64,000 nucleotides of DNA from Apostichopus japonicus. Taxonomy: Eukaryota > Echinodermata > Holothuroidea > Aspidochirotida > Stichopodidae. Location: positions 27,339,398-27,403,397 of the forward strand of contig NC_092577.1 in NCBI RefSeq assembly GCF_037975245.1, written 5' to 3'. This document shows, piece by piece, positions 23,131 through 35,528 of this stretch. The first letter of the stretch is position 1. Each line of letters opens with the position of its first letter. The notes under the pieces were generated by a model. It had not been told where the DNA came from and made no database searches. It saw only the letters and a list, made by a program, of their open reading frames with translations. The position numbers were made by a program, and so were the translations under genes.

Positions 23131-23527
23131 ATCATCACAGGTGACTGGTAAGTTGAATTCCCAACAACGGTTCTTAAAGTCACTAAAACTAGAGGGGTTT
23201 ATGTAGTGTTACAGAGCCGATGTGAATTATCGTGCGTATAAACAAACGAACAGTTGACGTGACTTTAACTCAAGACTACCGTTGTCTGGTATCGGCTATT
23301 CTGGGCACCTTTCTTACATAAACTTGACATAATTCATCATTCCGTAGAGATGTAAACAGATTAACACGATATTGACAATAAGATAGACTTGTTGGTTATG
23401 TATTGGCTATGCAGCATCTCAATTCTATAGAACTAAACCAGTAGACTCATAGATTCAGAGTAGATTTTAAAATAGCATGCACCACCGTGCTTATTCCCAA
23501 TTGATAACATATAATTCTGACATTAAT

Positions 23528-23577
23528 ACAACAACAACAACAATAACAGCAGCAACAACAACAACAACTACAACAAC
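23528..23577 (+). repeat. (CAA)n microsatellite with CAG interruptions
   Basis: A trinucleotide run of CAA with ATAA and CAG interruptions, about 50 bases. Confidence 0.85.
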
Positions 23578-24308
23578 ATGACGAGACTTAAAAATGTTCC
23601 AAACCCGCAAGTATAGCCTATTGCTAGCTAGTGAAATCAGGGAGTTTCCATAACAACTCCCTGGTGAAATAAAATTAACTTATTCATGCAGTATATCCTT
23701 GACATTCCAGCTGTAGAATTAGTGCGCCTTGTTGCTGTGGTGATTTATGAACCTCCCTGCAAGTAAAAAAAACTAAAACTATATCATTCTGAGTATTCGA
23801 TTTTTGGCAGAAATGGGATTGGGTGGAATATTAAGTATTTAGATTGAACTTTCCAATATTACTATTAAGCGAATTGATGTTTAAGAATTAATAACACTTG
23901 AACTAAGAAACTTACGTTGTTTGGCATACGTGTTACGTAGTCCACGTAAATCAAATTATTTTCAGAGTCTATGAGAAACGATATCCACAAGTTTATTTAG
24001 ATTGGGAAATTTCATCAACAACATATTTTGAAGACAATAAATGTGAAAATAAAGAATTGTTTAAAAGGTTTTAGATATTATAATGACTTAAACTCTGCCT
24101 GCTTAAAGTTAAGGTAACTACAAGCCAACAGGTAACCATTTCAAGACGAAGCCTGGCTTGTTTGTTTATGTATATGCCTACAATACAGGTTACAATAGTA
24201 TACGGTATGTAACATGTTACCTCACGGAAACAACCAAAGTGTCTGTAGGTATAGCCTTATTTACGTTTTAAAACAAACCTATGAGATTATCAGTTTAACT
24301 TTATACAT

Positions 24309-24815
24309 AACCAATGCAAAATTACATTGTGGTTTCTATGATGTAACCTGAGCAGTTTTCTTCATGAATCTGACGTAATGTATAAAGAGGGTGTACAACA
24401 TACGTATCAAGTACTTGATCTAAGTAATACAGTAAAACGCAGTGTGATGTGACGAACAATAATTCACAATGACACAGGCTGTCCTGAAATGACCATTGAC
24501 CTCAGTCAACTACAGGTTTCTTGTACTAAGTGTGATAGATATATCAACATACTAAATATGACATCTGTCCTTATTGAAATATTGTGCCAAACATGGTTTC
24601 ACAATTTGACCCCTGTGACCCCAAATGACCTTTGACCACCACCAAAACAATGAGCATCTTGTACTCAATGTGGTACTTCTACACACCAAATATGAGTGTG
24701 GTCCGACCTTTCCTTCTTGAGATATCGTGTTTACAAGCTGGGTGTCACACACACACATACACACACTCTCCGCCTGCATGAATGCATAGGTATCGATTTC
24801 ATCGAAACCAAAAAT
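24309..24815 (+). repeat. TGACCT-rich interspersed repeat, copy C (short form)
   Basis: It starts AACCAATGCAAAATTACATT and ends with GCCTGCATGAATGCATAGG and CATCGAAACCAAAAA. It shares with copy D the phrase CAGTTTTCTTCATGAATCTG and with copies A and B the closing (CA)n tract. At about 500 bp it is a short internal-deletion form. GGTTTC near the start and GAAACC near the end form the inverted ends. Confidence 0.85.
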
Positions 24816-25685
24816 GGACTAAAGGTTAGAACATGCTTGTCGCATCTATACACAGTACCTGGACTGTAATATGAGCATTAACGACGGATCCTGCATGATA
24901 GGGAGCAAATCCATGAACTGACGTCCCATCTGCCTTTCCCTATATTTAGAAACGCCTTTGACAGGCACTCACGTTATTGAAACAGGCTGAGAACTGTCTC
25001 ACAGACTGTATGGGCCGAAATGTTTGGAAATTTACTTAATACCTTTGGGATCACATCACAATTAATACTATGTTTTTAAATTGCGTCTATTAATCTGTAA
25101 ATATTACAGAAATCACCAGGACCGTTTAATTTCAAATGCGAATAAATGTGTCTTGAGGATCAGAAAGCATGTTTTAGGGAAAGAAAACTACTATTTCCGA
25201 GCCCTCAGTGATCAGCTAATCAGAATCGGAGTAGAGCTTTCTTTGGCCTACTGTACATAGGAAAATATTTCAGTGTATTTTTTTACACTTAGATTAGGCT
25301 AAGAACATCAGCTTTGGTGAATATTTTAAATGTATACCGGTAAATTTGCTTGATATGTATTGCAACTATTTTTTCCTTTTAATCCATTGTGTGTGTGTAT
25401 AGATACTTCTACGATACTAATTAGTCTATAAGTGACTGAAATGTGATCTAGTAATGCTCTACTTGACTTCAAAAAAACATAATAATATAACAGCTCTTTA
25501 GCTTGAGGTTTTATCACAGATGTGTATGGGCGGAAGCAAGTTTTTATCTGTTGCATTCAAACGTTTTCGAGTAGATGCGTCCCTGGGACGCACGTTTCAA
25601 AATCCTAGTAAAACACTGTTTCGTGAACCGTGATTGGTTTATGTTCGAATCAGACTACGGATATTTTATTTCCTGACTGTCTGAA

Positions 25686-25772
25686 TACTGTGATGAATCC
25701 TGCGATTAATCTGAATCCTGGGATGAATCCTGTGATGAATCCTGGGATAGCTTCAGGTTGGTTCGAATTTCA
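25686..25772. repeat. Dispersed repeat abutting the POLR3K start
   Basis: It reads, in inverse, like 2262-2350: GGATAGCTTCAGGTTGGTTC next to repeated ATGAATCCTGGG/ATGAATCCTGTG units. It ends about 20 bases before the POLR3K initiator, so it makes up the 5' untranslated region or the core promoter. Confidence 0.7.
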
Positions 25773-25793
25773 GATCGATTCCACAGTAGCGAA

Positions 25794-25904
25794 ATGTTGC
25801 TCTTCTGTCCTACATGCGCGAATGTTCTGATAGTCGAAGAAGGGCCAAAATGCTACAGATTTGCTTGCAATACATGTCCATATATACAGAACGTAACAAA
25901 CAAG
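25794..25904 (+). CDS. POLR3K: POLR3K exon 1: RNA polymerase III subunit RPC10 (RPC11)
   Basis: POLR3K is the small TFIIS-like subunit of RNA polymerase III; it supports RNA cleavage, termination and reinitiation in the nucleus. The three exons (25794-25904, 28540-28627, 30001-30128) give 108 residues, the usual animal length. Exon 1 encodes residues 1-37, starting MLLFCPTCANVLIVEEG and holding the N-terminal zinc ribbon with C5, C8, C25 and C28. The first ATG (context GCGAAATGT) fits the family start exactly. The donor is GTAAAT, phase 0. The coding region is intact, with family-typical splice positions. A dispersed repeat ends about 20 bases upstream, so the promoter is compact or lies in it; I see no clear TATA box. 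Confidence 0.96.
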
Positions 25905-26356
25905 GTAAATTCATCGAAAGAAAGTATTTGAATCATGAATAGCTTGTGTATTGAGAAAACAACTATGTTATGCCATACTCATCTACATTGGGAGGGATTT
26001 TGCGACATTGGCAACGGATGTATGAATATTATGATGGTACAATATGTGGTAAATTCGCTAAGGTAAAGGCATGAATGTGCTTTCAAATGATAAAGGTGAT
26101 GCAAGCATTGCTTTACTTGCTCAGTGCTTTAGTTCTTACCTTCAGCTATGTGATTTTACTGATGGCTAGACCAGATTCCATCAGTAATAAAAAGACCTAC
26201 TGTAGGCTAGATACAACTTGCATAAATTTGAACAAGTGTTAAGGCTACAATTTGACTTACTCTACGAACACAGCAACTACAGTACAGTGTAGCTACTTAT
26301 GTGTAACACAGAACGTCAAGTTAGGGGACGTGAAGAGTGAAGTTACTGAACAATAA

Positions 26357-26522
26357 GGGGTTAATCAACGGTCTAGCGTGCGTTACTAACAGGATTATTG
26401 CACGATCGGGGGATAATGCAAGCGATGCACGAGGGCGGAGCCCGAGTGCATCCAGCGATAGCATTAACACCCGGAGTGCATTAATCATGTGAGTAACGCA
26501 CGCTAGACCGTTGATTAACCCC
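26357..26522. mobile_element. Foldback element or MITE with 31-bp perfect inverted ends
   Basis: 26357-26387 and 26492-26522 are exact 31-bp reverse complements beginning GGGGTTAATCAACGG. The interior is GC-rich with CGATCGGGGG and GGCGGAGCCCG. A related piece with CGTGCGTTACTCAGAGGATT lies at 26627-26646. No flanking duplication was recognised. It lies in POLR3K intron 1, between exons of an intact gene. Confidence 0.85.
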
Positions 26523-28261
26523 GTTCATTCATACACTACCATTTGTGTGGGGTAAAAATCATAAAACAAAACATTTTTGGTTACATATAACCAAAGATAT
26601 ATTAAAGTGATGCCCCGTAATTTTACCGTGCGTTACTCAGAGGATTAACCACGGTCAGCTGACCTGAATGGACCAATAGGATTTAGGAATCTTTACTAAG
26701 TATGAATGAACAACATATACTGCTCTGAGTCTGATGTTACAGTTGCTTGCAAGGTTATCTGTACAGTCTTACTTTTAGGTATTAATGTGATAGAGCTGCT
26801 GTGAGTCAATTCATTTCTGTAGACTTGAATAGGCTGATATAAATCCTTGCAGTGCCAAAAAGGAATTGTTAAGTGAAAAATGTGATCCAGCCCTTTTGGT
26901 CATATCATGTTTTGTCTTTGTATCGCCATAAACCTTGCCCTGTGATGAATTTTAGCTTCTGTGATAGAGTGCTTGAAATGTCGGCCCATCCTGCCAGAAA
27001 ATTTGAATCTAACACTGACTTACGTCAAGACGTGTGGCACATAGTTATGAAACTTTATGAAGTAAGATTCTATTGTTTGTTCAATTAGTTGATTTGTACT
27101 GCAATCTAGCAACACAGTTAGTTGCAAGGTAGCAGTTACATATAGAGTCAAGTATTATGGTTTGCTTTGCCGGAGGAAAAAATTGATTTTGATTTTTGAA
27201 GGGTATCTACATGAAATTTAGCATATACCTAGGTGGTCAAACTGTCACTGTTGATCCCCAATATTTTGTTACCTGAAATCTTTCCATCATAAAGTATGAC
27301 CAGCATCTGTAGCTTAAATAGCAAATTGAAAATTCTTAAATATGCATGCTTTTGATTTGAAATGAAAAGAAAAGGTTGTAAAATGTTGATCAAAGTCAAC
27401 CTGAAATGATACTTTGGATCCACAATGAGTTGTGGATTTTTTACAAATTTTGTCTATGATTTGCTCTTGGGTTACAGAGCTTCTTGGTTGTCAGCAGTTT
27501 GGGAAGCTTCAAGTTACAATAAGGGATCTGCTGATCCTCCATTTTGAAGTTACATGTATGTTTGTTCACAGACACATAAACAGGGTGCACATGTAAAAAG
27601 TGCTTATGTACACTGACTAGTTTATATATTAGATTCAGACACCAACTAACTAGTTTTGCTAGTTTGTTGTATCAGTGCCTCATAAGAATCCATTTTTGAT
27701 CAATTTTGCTGATCAGTAATACAAATGACCTGGTTCAGACTGAGCATTTGTTATTCCTTGCCAGAGGAAATGATCCTATGCGATGGTGTTGCCTTGTAAA
27801 CACAGTATTCTCAAATACTATATGGTAAGTGAATGTAGATGCATCTTATTGAGTAAAAGAACCCTACAGTTTTCTGTGGAAGTCAAAGGTCATTTGAGGT
27901 CAACAGAGGTAAAAGTCTGAAACTTTGTAAACATGAAAGCTCACACAAATGATGCTTATTACCTTTGCAATGGTCAAGTTATCTGGATCTCTTTTCCTAT
28001 GCACTGGTACTGTCTTTAGGACACATTTTGCTCAGTTGTTCCATCGGCATATATACTTCAAAGGCAAGAAATCACCCAGCCTTTTGGCTTTCTGGTTGCC
28101 TCTCATTGTGTGTTGCAATACTGCATAAATTATTCCCTTGGTTGAGGTCAAAGGTGTGATCCGTATTAATATAAACTGTTGCACATTCAGTTGATATGGG
28201 CTGTGTTTAAATTTTTTAATTGATTTGCAAACCTCAACAGCTTGAAACTGACAGCTGGCAT

Positions 28262-28390
28262 TCAAAATATTGTTTACAAGTACTCAACAGCTATATGTCA
28301 GATGGTTTAATAGCTTCATAGGCATTCATAATATTGTTTGTACTCAGCAGCTATATGTCAGATGGTTTAGTAGCTTCATAGAAGCTATCC
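28262..28390 (+). repeat. Two-copy direct duplication of about 60 bp
   Basis: CAGCTATATGTCAGATGGTT and the flanking AATATTGTTT and TAGCTTCATAG phrases occur twice in tandem, about 150 bp before POLR3K exon 2. Confidence 0.8.
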
Positions 28391-28539
28391 ACAGACATTT
28401 CTTAACCTACCAGCCCAAACGTTTCTCATGTTCTGTTCATCACACATAGCATGTTTGCCACTCCAATGAATACATTACATTCTGGTCATTTTCATGAGAG
28501 GCAGGCATTGAGCTATAAAGCTTTTGTATTGTCTCATAG

Positions 28540-28627
28540 ATGACCAACAGAAAGTATCCCAGACTGAAGGAAGTCGATGATGTTTTAGGGGGTGCTGCAG
28601 CCTGGGAAAATGTTGATTCCACAAAAG
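28540..28627 (+). CDS. POLR3K: POLR3K exon 2
   Basis: Residues 38-66, starting MTNRKYPRLKEVDDVLGG and ending WENVDSTK plus one base. Acceptor TCATAG, donor GTAAGT, phase 1 at the end. This is the conserved linker between the two zinc ribbons (VDDVLGG, AAAWENVDST), almost invariant in animals. Vertebrate proteins have Val where this one has Met at the exon start. Confidence 0.97.
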
Positions 28628-30000
28628 GTAAGTTTGAGGCAAATGGCAATCACTGAATAGAAACGATTGCATGTTGATACAAAGCCTGACAGGAGACCTA
28701 AGTAGCATCACAATTCAGTTAATTCACCTTCACAGACAAGATGCATACTGTACCATGCTCAGATCTGGTTCAAGGGAACTAATAGACAAAATTCTCACAC
28801 TTCTAAGTAATTTGTTAATAATTTGTCCAGGCAGTGTTGTCATTGCAATTCTATGCGAAGTGCATGTTAACTTTCTCCTTTGTTTGAGTAATATTTATAT
28901 TGATCAGTGTGAAAGAAAATGTTATAAGTGTTGTCTCGGCAACAGTTGGAAGACTATATCACTAAGTGATATGAAAAATTACAAGAGTTTTAAGCAAGAT
29001 TAAACTCCAAACACAGAATGCACATAAGAGAATGGAAAAGGAAGAAACGTTTATTGGAGCTTTCACTGTGACTCTAAGACATGATTAATAATACAGTCAT
29101 TAAAAGTATATTGGTTAGTACTGTAAATACTATAGGCCCCTGTCATGGTGGGCATGACAAAGATCTTGCAAGCCACAGTGAAATTCTGTATCCAAACTCC
29201 ATGTTGCAATGCTTTACGATGTACAGTATCAGCTTCCTTGGCGAAAAGGAATCTTTAACGGGAACAAAAATATGAAAAAGTTGTACATATTGCCCATCTG
29301 TTATGTTGAAATACCCTATCTTAAGTATGTACAGTAAGTTGCATGTTTTTCCCTTTTTAAATGAAGTGACTTCTTTGCTTCAGTTTATGGTGGGTTAAAA
29401 ACATTGCTCTGATATTTATAGGATTCCACAGGCCACATAAATACCTTGGGCTTCTCACATTCTTCACTGCACATCTATGTAAAGAGTAAACACTGGAGAG
29501 ACTGTATGCAGAGTTTCTTCTACTTTCTATACCTTGATTGAGACAAGCACCACATTATTAAGGTTTGGTCGAAGGCTCATGCTGCAAAGGGCCCTTCTAG
29601 ACTAGTGATCTAAACTGCATGGACCCTGCTTTGTCCAAGGGATACAGGATCTGATGCCCAAGGGAAATTTGCAACTTCAAGTATTGGATTGCTTCTGGGC
29701 ATTAAGTTTACAGCAAAATAGATTGAATCAAAGGTCTTTGAACTCCTTAAAACTAAAACTAAATAATCTCTTACATGCCTTTAGTGAAATACACAGTCAT
29801 GGAAAAGAATGTTAGTGAGAAGCTTTATTGTAAAGGTTCAAAAGATCAGTAGATATAGTTGAAGTATGATGCAACATACTGTATATGTTTTCTATATATG
29901 TTTTTTATATGTTTATTATGTTAAATGTAAAAACACTTTGCTCTCACCATTTCTTTGGCTAATTCTTTATTAAATATATATATTTTCTTCTCCTCCAAAG

Positions 30001-30128
30001 AAAAATGTCCAAAGTGTGAACATCCAAGAGCTTACTTTATGCAAATCCAAACCAGGTCTGCTGATGAGCCAATGACAACATTCTACAAATGCTGCAGTCC
30101 TGAATGTGGCCATCGATGGCGAGATTGA
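30001..30128 (+). CDS. POLR3K: POLR3K exon 3 with C-terminal zinc ribbon
   Basis: Residues 67-108, from [13 protein letters not shown] to CGHRWRD and a TGA stop. Acceptor CTCCAAAG. Zinc ligands are C69, C72, C97 or C98, and C102. The acidic pair D88-E89 in [15 protein letters not shown] corresponds to the TFIIS-like hairpin needed for transcript cleavage, so the protein should be active. Confidence 0.97.
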
Positions 30129-31721
30129 ACAGCGGTGGTTCATCAGATGCTGCACTTTAGGCATGTCGGAACAGCAACAAGACGCAGGTCAGAGTCGGTG
30201 ACATTCAAGGTGCTGGTTAATGTGTCATGTAACAGGGCACAAAGGGAGTGAAGAAAGAGTGGAAAACACAAAGGGAGTGAAGAAAAACATGGATGTGTGT
30301 AAACATCTTGCAACATTCCAACCAACTAATTTTCCTTTATGTAAGAAAAGTATCAGCAGCATCATAGAGATAATATGTAACACCTGCCATAAACCAGTTC
30401 TGCTACATAATTTAATCATTTTTGTCACATGATCATTATGTGGTATGTCATATCTACATGAGTGTCAGTTATCAAACACAGTTTGTATGATACCACTGGT
30501 TTGTTCTTTACCTTCTTGTCAACAAGAATGAAGGTAGCATAGCATTATAAGTCAGCGTTAAGTTGAAAGCTTCACCAAAGATACTGAGTACTGCAGTTTA
30601 TCTACCCTAGATACTGTGGTGATTTAGAATGATGAAATTCAGACATTGTTGATGTTTATTAAAGTTTCTTTCTAGAGGATGGTACAGTAAAAGAGGAAGC
30701 AGACGGGACAAAGAGAATCTTCATACAAATACTGGCGTGGCAATAAGAGCTAGACAGGGTCTGTTGAAATCTGTTGAGCACTGTACCCTTGTTTTGGCAA
30801 CACTGTTGTTTTATTGTGATGTTATAGTAAATAGTAGCATACTTTATTGCTTACATGTACACAATGTTGATTAGTACTTTAATCTGCACACTGCCCATGT
30901 AATAGATTTGAACTGACTCATCTCACCACTTTGACACAATTTTGCTTTGGCTTAAACTGATGAGACTTAAATCTGCTAAACTCTTGATCAGTAAGTTACA
31001 AACACTGCCTACCTACAATATCCTGTTACAACTGTCAAGTCTCATCTGGTCGCATTCAATCCAGCAGTGTATACATGACAGGCTGTTAAGCTGATTGATG
31101 TTAGTTACAACCTTTGCACACTCAGGCAGTCTTTGGCACACTGTCAATCCTACATCTGGTATATCTTGAGACACTGTCCCTTAAAAAGTCTTTCTAGAGT
31201 TGGACCAGGTACAGTAACTTCAATTAATGGTTGAGTCAAGTCATTACCAGTATTTTCCTTCACTCAAGGCAGTCACTGTATTATCTCTATGGGGCAAATT
31301 GTGACAAATTCATTGGTATCACTTGGAATTATTGACCTAGTCACGACTCGTTACAAAACTGACTTTACAATGTTTAAATTTAAAGTGTGGATTGCAGTGA
31401 TTATGCCCAAAATATTTGTAGAAAGAAAAATTGCTTGTATTTGTTGAAACAAAAATGGAAATCTTACTTCAAAAGTTACAAAATATGACACAAAGTTTGA
31501 ATATAAGACCTGTACATCACTGTTACTTGGCATTTCTTGCATTTATCACTTGTGTTAGTTTTAAGACAATTTTTTTAGAAGGTTGAACATGTCCAAATAT
31601 TGGAAACTACAGCTTCCTCCTGTTTTAAATAGTGATTTGTTTGATAATTTGGAATGATGCTGAAGGCAGTTTTCATGGAAGATGAGGTGAACATAAACAA
31701 ACACTAACAACATTATATTCT
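30129..31721 (+). other. POLR3K 3' untranslated region and downstream intergenic DNA
   Basis: The 3' end of the transcript cannot be placed with certainty. The open frames here on both strands have no domain and no splice signals worth naming. Confidence 0.4.
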
Positions 31722-32319
31722 AAAGATCTACAGACACATGTGGACATTATTGCACTAATCACTCTAACTAGGCAATGTTAGAAATCATGAAAATAGCTGC
31801 AAATTCCCATCAAAATTCATCAAAGATTGACTATTTTACAAGTCTTTTCTCAATTATAGTTCTGATTATCAATCCTGATTTATTGATGAATCCTGATTTA
31901 TGAATAAACATTAGCTAATTATGCACATTAATGATGCACATTTAGTGACTGCCTAATTTTCTGTTATGTAATCACTTGGTTTTCACAACCTTTGTTTCAG
32001 GGACATTGGTCACAGGTTTGTGGCCTAGGGCAATTATTTGAAATATTTTATTTTCTTCTTTGAAAAGAGCAACTACATTATTCAAATGATATATGTTGGC
32101 TTGTAAGTTGTAATTAGGGGTTAACTTATAAGGGCTAAAGATAGAAATTTTGATGAGTGCAACACTCCACGTCATATTTTGCGCATATTTAATGCTTTTC
32201 CCATATCAAAAACTTTATATCTTTGAAACAAGAAGAGCTTTGCCAAAACTTTCAACAGATTTACAAGTATATATATGGTACTGAATATGGGCAAATTGGC
32301 TAGGTGTCCGTAGTACTTT
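31722..32319 (-). mobile_element. MITE with AAAGGTCTACGGACAC ends, copy 1 (decayed)
   Basis: Begins AAAGATCTACAGACACATG and ends CTAGGTGTCCGTAGTACTTT, decayed forms of the inverted ends seen in the copy at 38800-39297, to which it is inverted. Shared interior phrases include the complement of CCCTTAATAAGTTAACCCC and of ATATATCATTTGAATAATGT. Confidence 0.8.
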
Positions 32320-32512
32320 AAAACACTCTCAGTTTTAAGACAAAACATAAGATAATAGCTGAAGATAAACCTACCGAGACAAGCTTCATCAATGTGGTTT
32401 GATACTCAACAAATGGACTTTCCTAGTAAGATTTCATTATATGAAAGAATTAAGCAACAAATGGTTACTTTAGAACTGTCATATTTCATGCACTTAGAAT
32501 TTAACATAGACT

Positions 32513-33360
32513 TTGTATCTAGTGGCCAATGGAGAGAGTGGAAGCATTCACATTATGTGTGTATCTAGTGGCCAAGGGAGAGAGTGGAAGCATTCACATT
32601 ATGTGTGTATCTAGTGGCCAATGGAGATAGTGGAAGCATTCACATTATGTGTGTATCTAGTGGCCAATGGAGAGAGTGGAAGCATTCACATTATGTGTGT
32701 ATCTAGTGGCCAAGGGTTAGAGTGGAAGCATTCACATTATGTGTGTATCTAGTGGCCAAGGGAGAGAGTGGAAGCATTCACATTATGTGTGTATCTAGTG
32801 GCCAATGGAGAGAGTGGAAGCATTCACATTATGTGTGTATCTAATGGTCAATGGAGAGAGTGGAAGCATTCACATTATGTGTATATCTAGTTGCCAAGGT
32901 GAGAGTGGAAGCATTCACATGATGTGTGTATCTAGTGGCCAAGGGTGAGAGTGGAAGCATTCACATTATGTGTGTATCTAGTGGCCAATGGAGAGAGTGG
33001 AAGCATTCACATTATGTGTATATCTAGTGGCCAAGGTGAGAGTGGAAGCATTCACATGATGTGTGTATCTAGTGGCCAAGGGTGAGAGTGGAAGCATTCA
33101 CATTATGTGTGTATCTAGTGGCCAATGGAGAGAGTGGAAGCATTCACATTATGTGTATATCTAGTGGCCAAGGTGAGAGTGGAAGCATTCACATGATGTG
33201 TGTATCTAGTGGCCAAGGGTGAGAGTGGAAGCATTCACATTATGTGTGTATCTAGTGGCCAAGGTGAGAGTGGAAGCATTCACATGATGTGTGTATCTAG
33301 TGGCCAAGGGTGAGAGTGGAAGCATTCACATTATGTGTGTATCTAGTGGCCAAGGGAGAT
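32513..33360. repeat. 46-bp minisatellite
   Basis: About 18 units built on GTGTATCTAGTGGCCAAGGG and AGAGTGGAAGCATTCACATT. From about 32874 a block of three monomers (GGTGAG, GGGTGAG, ATGGAGAG versions, with CACATGATG in place of CACATTATG after the first) recurs, so a higher-order unit of about 137 bp spread last. Confidence 0.95.
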
Positions 33361-34058
33361 AGTGTATGTGTTTACCCATACCCACAATGTATCAGAGAAA
33401 AAATGAAATAAGATTACAGTGCATTTGCTTGTTTTGTTATGCATTTCCTAGCAGTGAACATTCCCACTAAGATCATTTATTAACATTGTAAACTGCGGCC
33501 CTAAGGTAGAATCTCACAAAGTAGTCAAACAATAATTAACATGTGGTTATAGTGTGATATTACTTTACAGTAGCAGGAATGTTTCTAGTAGAACTGAGAC
33601 ATGTCATGGTGTATTCGAATGCTTATACCGAGTACCAAGTAACTTCAAAACTGTGCCAGAATATAGCTAAGAATCTGGGAACCAAGTGAGAACACTATGC
33701 TATTTCTTCCTTATGGTTATTTCATGCAAATAGTAATAAGTAACAGAGATAAACAAATGACTGACTCAATATGAATTCAATTACATAACTGTTCTTTCAA
33801 GTACTAATAATGGACTGTCCTGAACAAATTCAAGCATTTTAGGACTGAAATAGTGAATTAAAAGTGAACTTTAAATTATTTGTGAATTTCATTGTGACAT
33901 GGAGTCAATATTCGTATAGAAAAGTGCCTGGACCACTGATTGTTTAAAGTGGATGAAAAACACTCGCTCTGTAATGCTCAATTAGTAAATAATGCTTGTA
34001 GGAAGTACAAATTTGATCATTTTAGTAGCACTTGGTTATTAAAGATAAACAGGAGCCC
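33361..34058. other. AT-rich intergenic sequence, nothing recognised
   Basis: No open frame with domain evidence, no RNA gene and no repeat with visible ends. Confidence 0.5.
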
Positions 34059-34275
34059 TAAAGGCATTGAAGACTCGCGCACAAAGAAATGTCTGATGGC
34101 GGTAATAGTGACCTAGTTTCGAATGAGGTGTAACAGAAGTGTTAGACACCACCATCGATCTCAGAAAATACACACAGCTTGCTACCCTCGGTAATTAGAC
34201 ACTAGTGTATAGTCAATACATGCAGTACGGTCAATACCCACAACACAGTGTACATAGCAGCGATGGAGGATCTTC
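34059..34275 (-). mobile_element. GCATTGAAGACTCGC MITE, truncated inverted copy
   Basis: Begins TAAAGGCATTGAAGACTCGC and continues with GAATGAGGTGTAACAGAAGT, TTAGACACCACCATCGATC and CAGCTTGCTACC, the reverse complement of the right half of the copies at 54797 and 57517. It stops near GCAGCGATGGA, so about 40 percent of the element is missing. Confidence 0.8.
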
Positions 34276-34820
34276 CCAAACGTATGTTTGTTGTATAAAA
34301 CGTATAGAAATCTTTAAATTGATGCCTTGTTCGAATAGTTTGTACATCGCATTGCATCGATATTGCAAAAACAAAAACAAATCCTTTTTGGCAAATTTTG
34401 CAAAAATTAATTTTTTGAATTCTGCCAAATTAAATGACCAAATTTAAACCACTTTATGATTTTAACATGTTGCAAAACATATAAATTTCAGTAGAATCCA
34501 TGGAGTGGTAACCTTACTATAATAGCATTTTCTACTTTTTAGGAGGCAATTGCCAGTGTGACTGTTGGGGGCAGGCTTCATAGCAAAAAAAATAATAACT
34601 CCATTGACTTAGTGTGCAGTGCTATACTTTACACAGTTAAGCCACAAGATTCCTCAGTTGGGGGTAGAGAAACTGACAACTAATGGGCCCATTTTACAGT
34701 CATTTTAATGTAAATTATTAAAACATCATCCATTTCATCTCAGCAAAGGGTTTTCTTTAAATATAACTTGAATTCATGGACCATCTGAGAGTTTCCTTTA
34801 AATTTGGACAACAAAACTAG

Positions 34821-35484
34821 AACCAGAATGCAAAAATGCATTGTGGTTTCGATGATGTTACATGGGCAGTTTTCTTCATGAATCTGACGTAATGCATACC
34901 GAGGGTGTACATGTTTTACAAGGGTTTCACAATTTGACCTCTGATGACCCCAAATGACCTCTACCAAAACAATAGGCTTCTTTAACTCAATGTGGTTCTT
35001 CTACACACTAAATCAGAGGTTGACTCAAGCTTCCAGTATTGACAATTTGACCCCTGGTGACCCCAAATGACCTCCGACCTCCACCAAAAACGACAGACTT
35101 GTTGTACTCGTGGTACTTTTACACACCAACTATGAAGTTGGTCCAACCTTCCCTTCTTGAGATATTGTGTTTACAAGGTTTTCACAATTTGACCCCAAAT
35201 GACCTCCACCAAAAACAATAGGCTTCTTGCATTTAATGTGGTACTTTCATACATAGAAATGAAATTGGTCTGACCTTCCCTTCTTGAGATATCATGTTTA
35301 CAAAGTTTTCACAATTTAACCCCTGGTGACCCCAAATGACCTTTGACCTCCACAAAAAACAATAGGCTGTTTGTATTTAATGTTAAACAACTTCATCCAC
35401 ACACCTACACACTAAATATGAAATTTGTCTGACCTTCCCTTCATCATGAATGCATAGGTTACTATTATCATCGAAACCAAAAAG
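34821..35484 (+). repeat. TGACCT-rich interspersed repeat, copy D
   Basis: Starts AACCAGAATGCAAAAATGCA and GGTTTCGATGATG, ends CATGAATGCATAGGTTAC and CATCGAAACCAAAAA. The body has four tandem versions of a block with TTTCACAATTTGACC, CCCCAAATGACC and a TTGAGATAT-type end, about 115 to 180 bp each. Confidence 0.85.
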
Positions 35485-35528
35485 TATAAAATGAAATGTA
35501 TTTTGAAATTTCAGGGCCCTCACTCAGG

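Larger units (their letters stand above)
20067..24308. other. AT-rich sequence, no supported gene
   Basis: Contains long G or C runs at 21177-21195 and 22738-22751 that resemble remnants of GC-rich elements, and a (CAA)n/(CAG)n stretch at 23528-23577. The open frames 20229-20528 (minus) and 21803-22129 (plus) show no domain. Confidence 0.5.
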
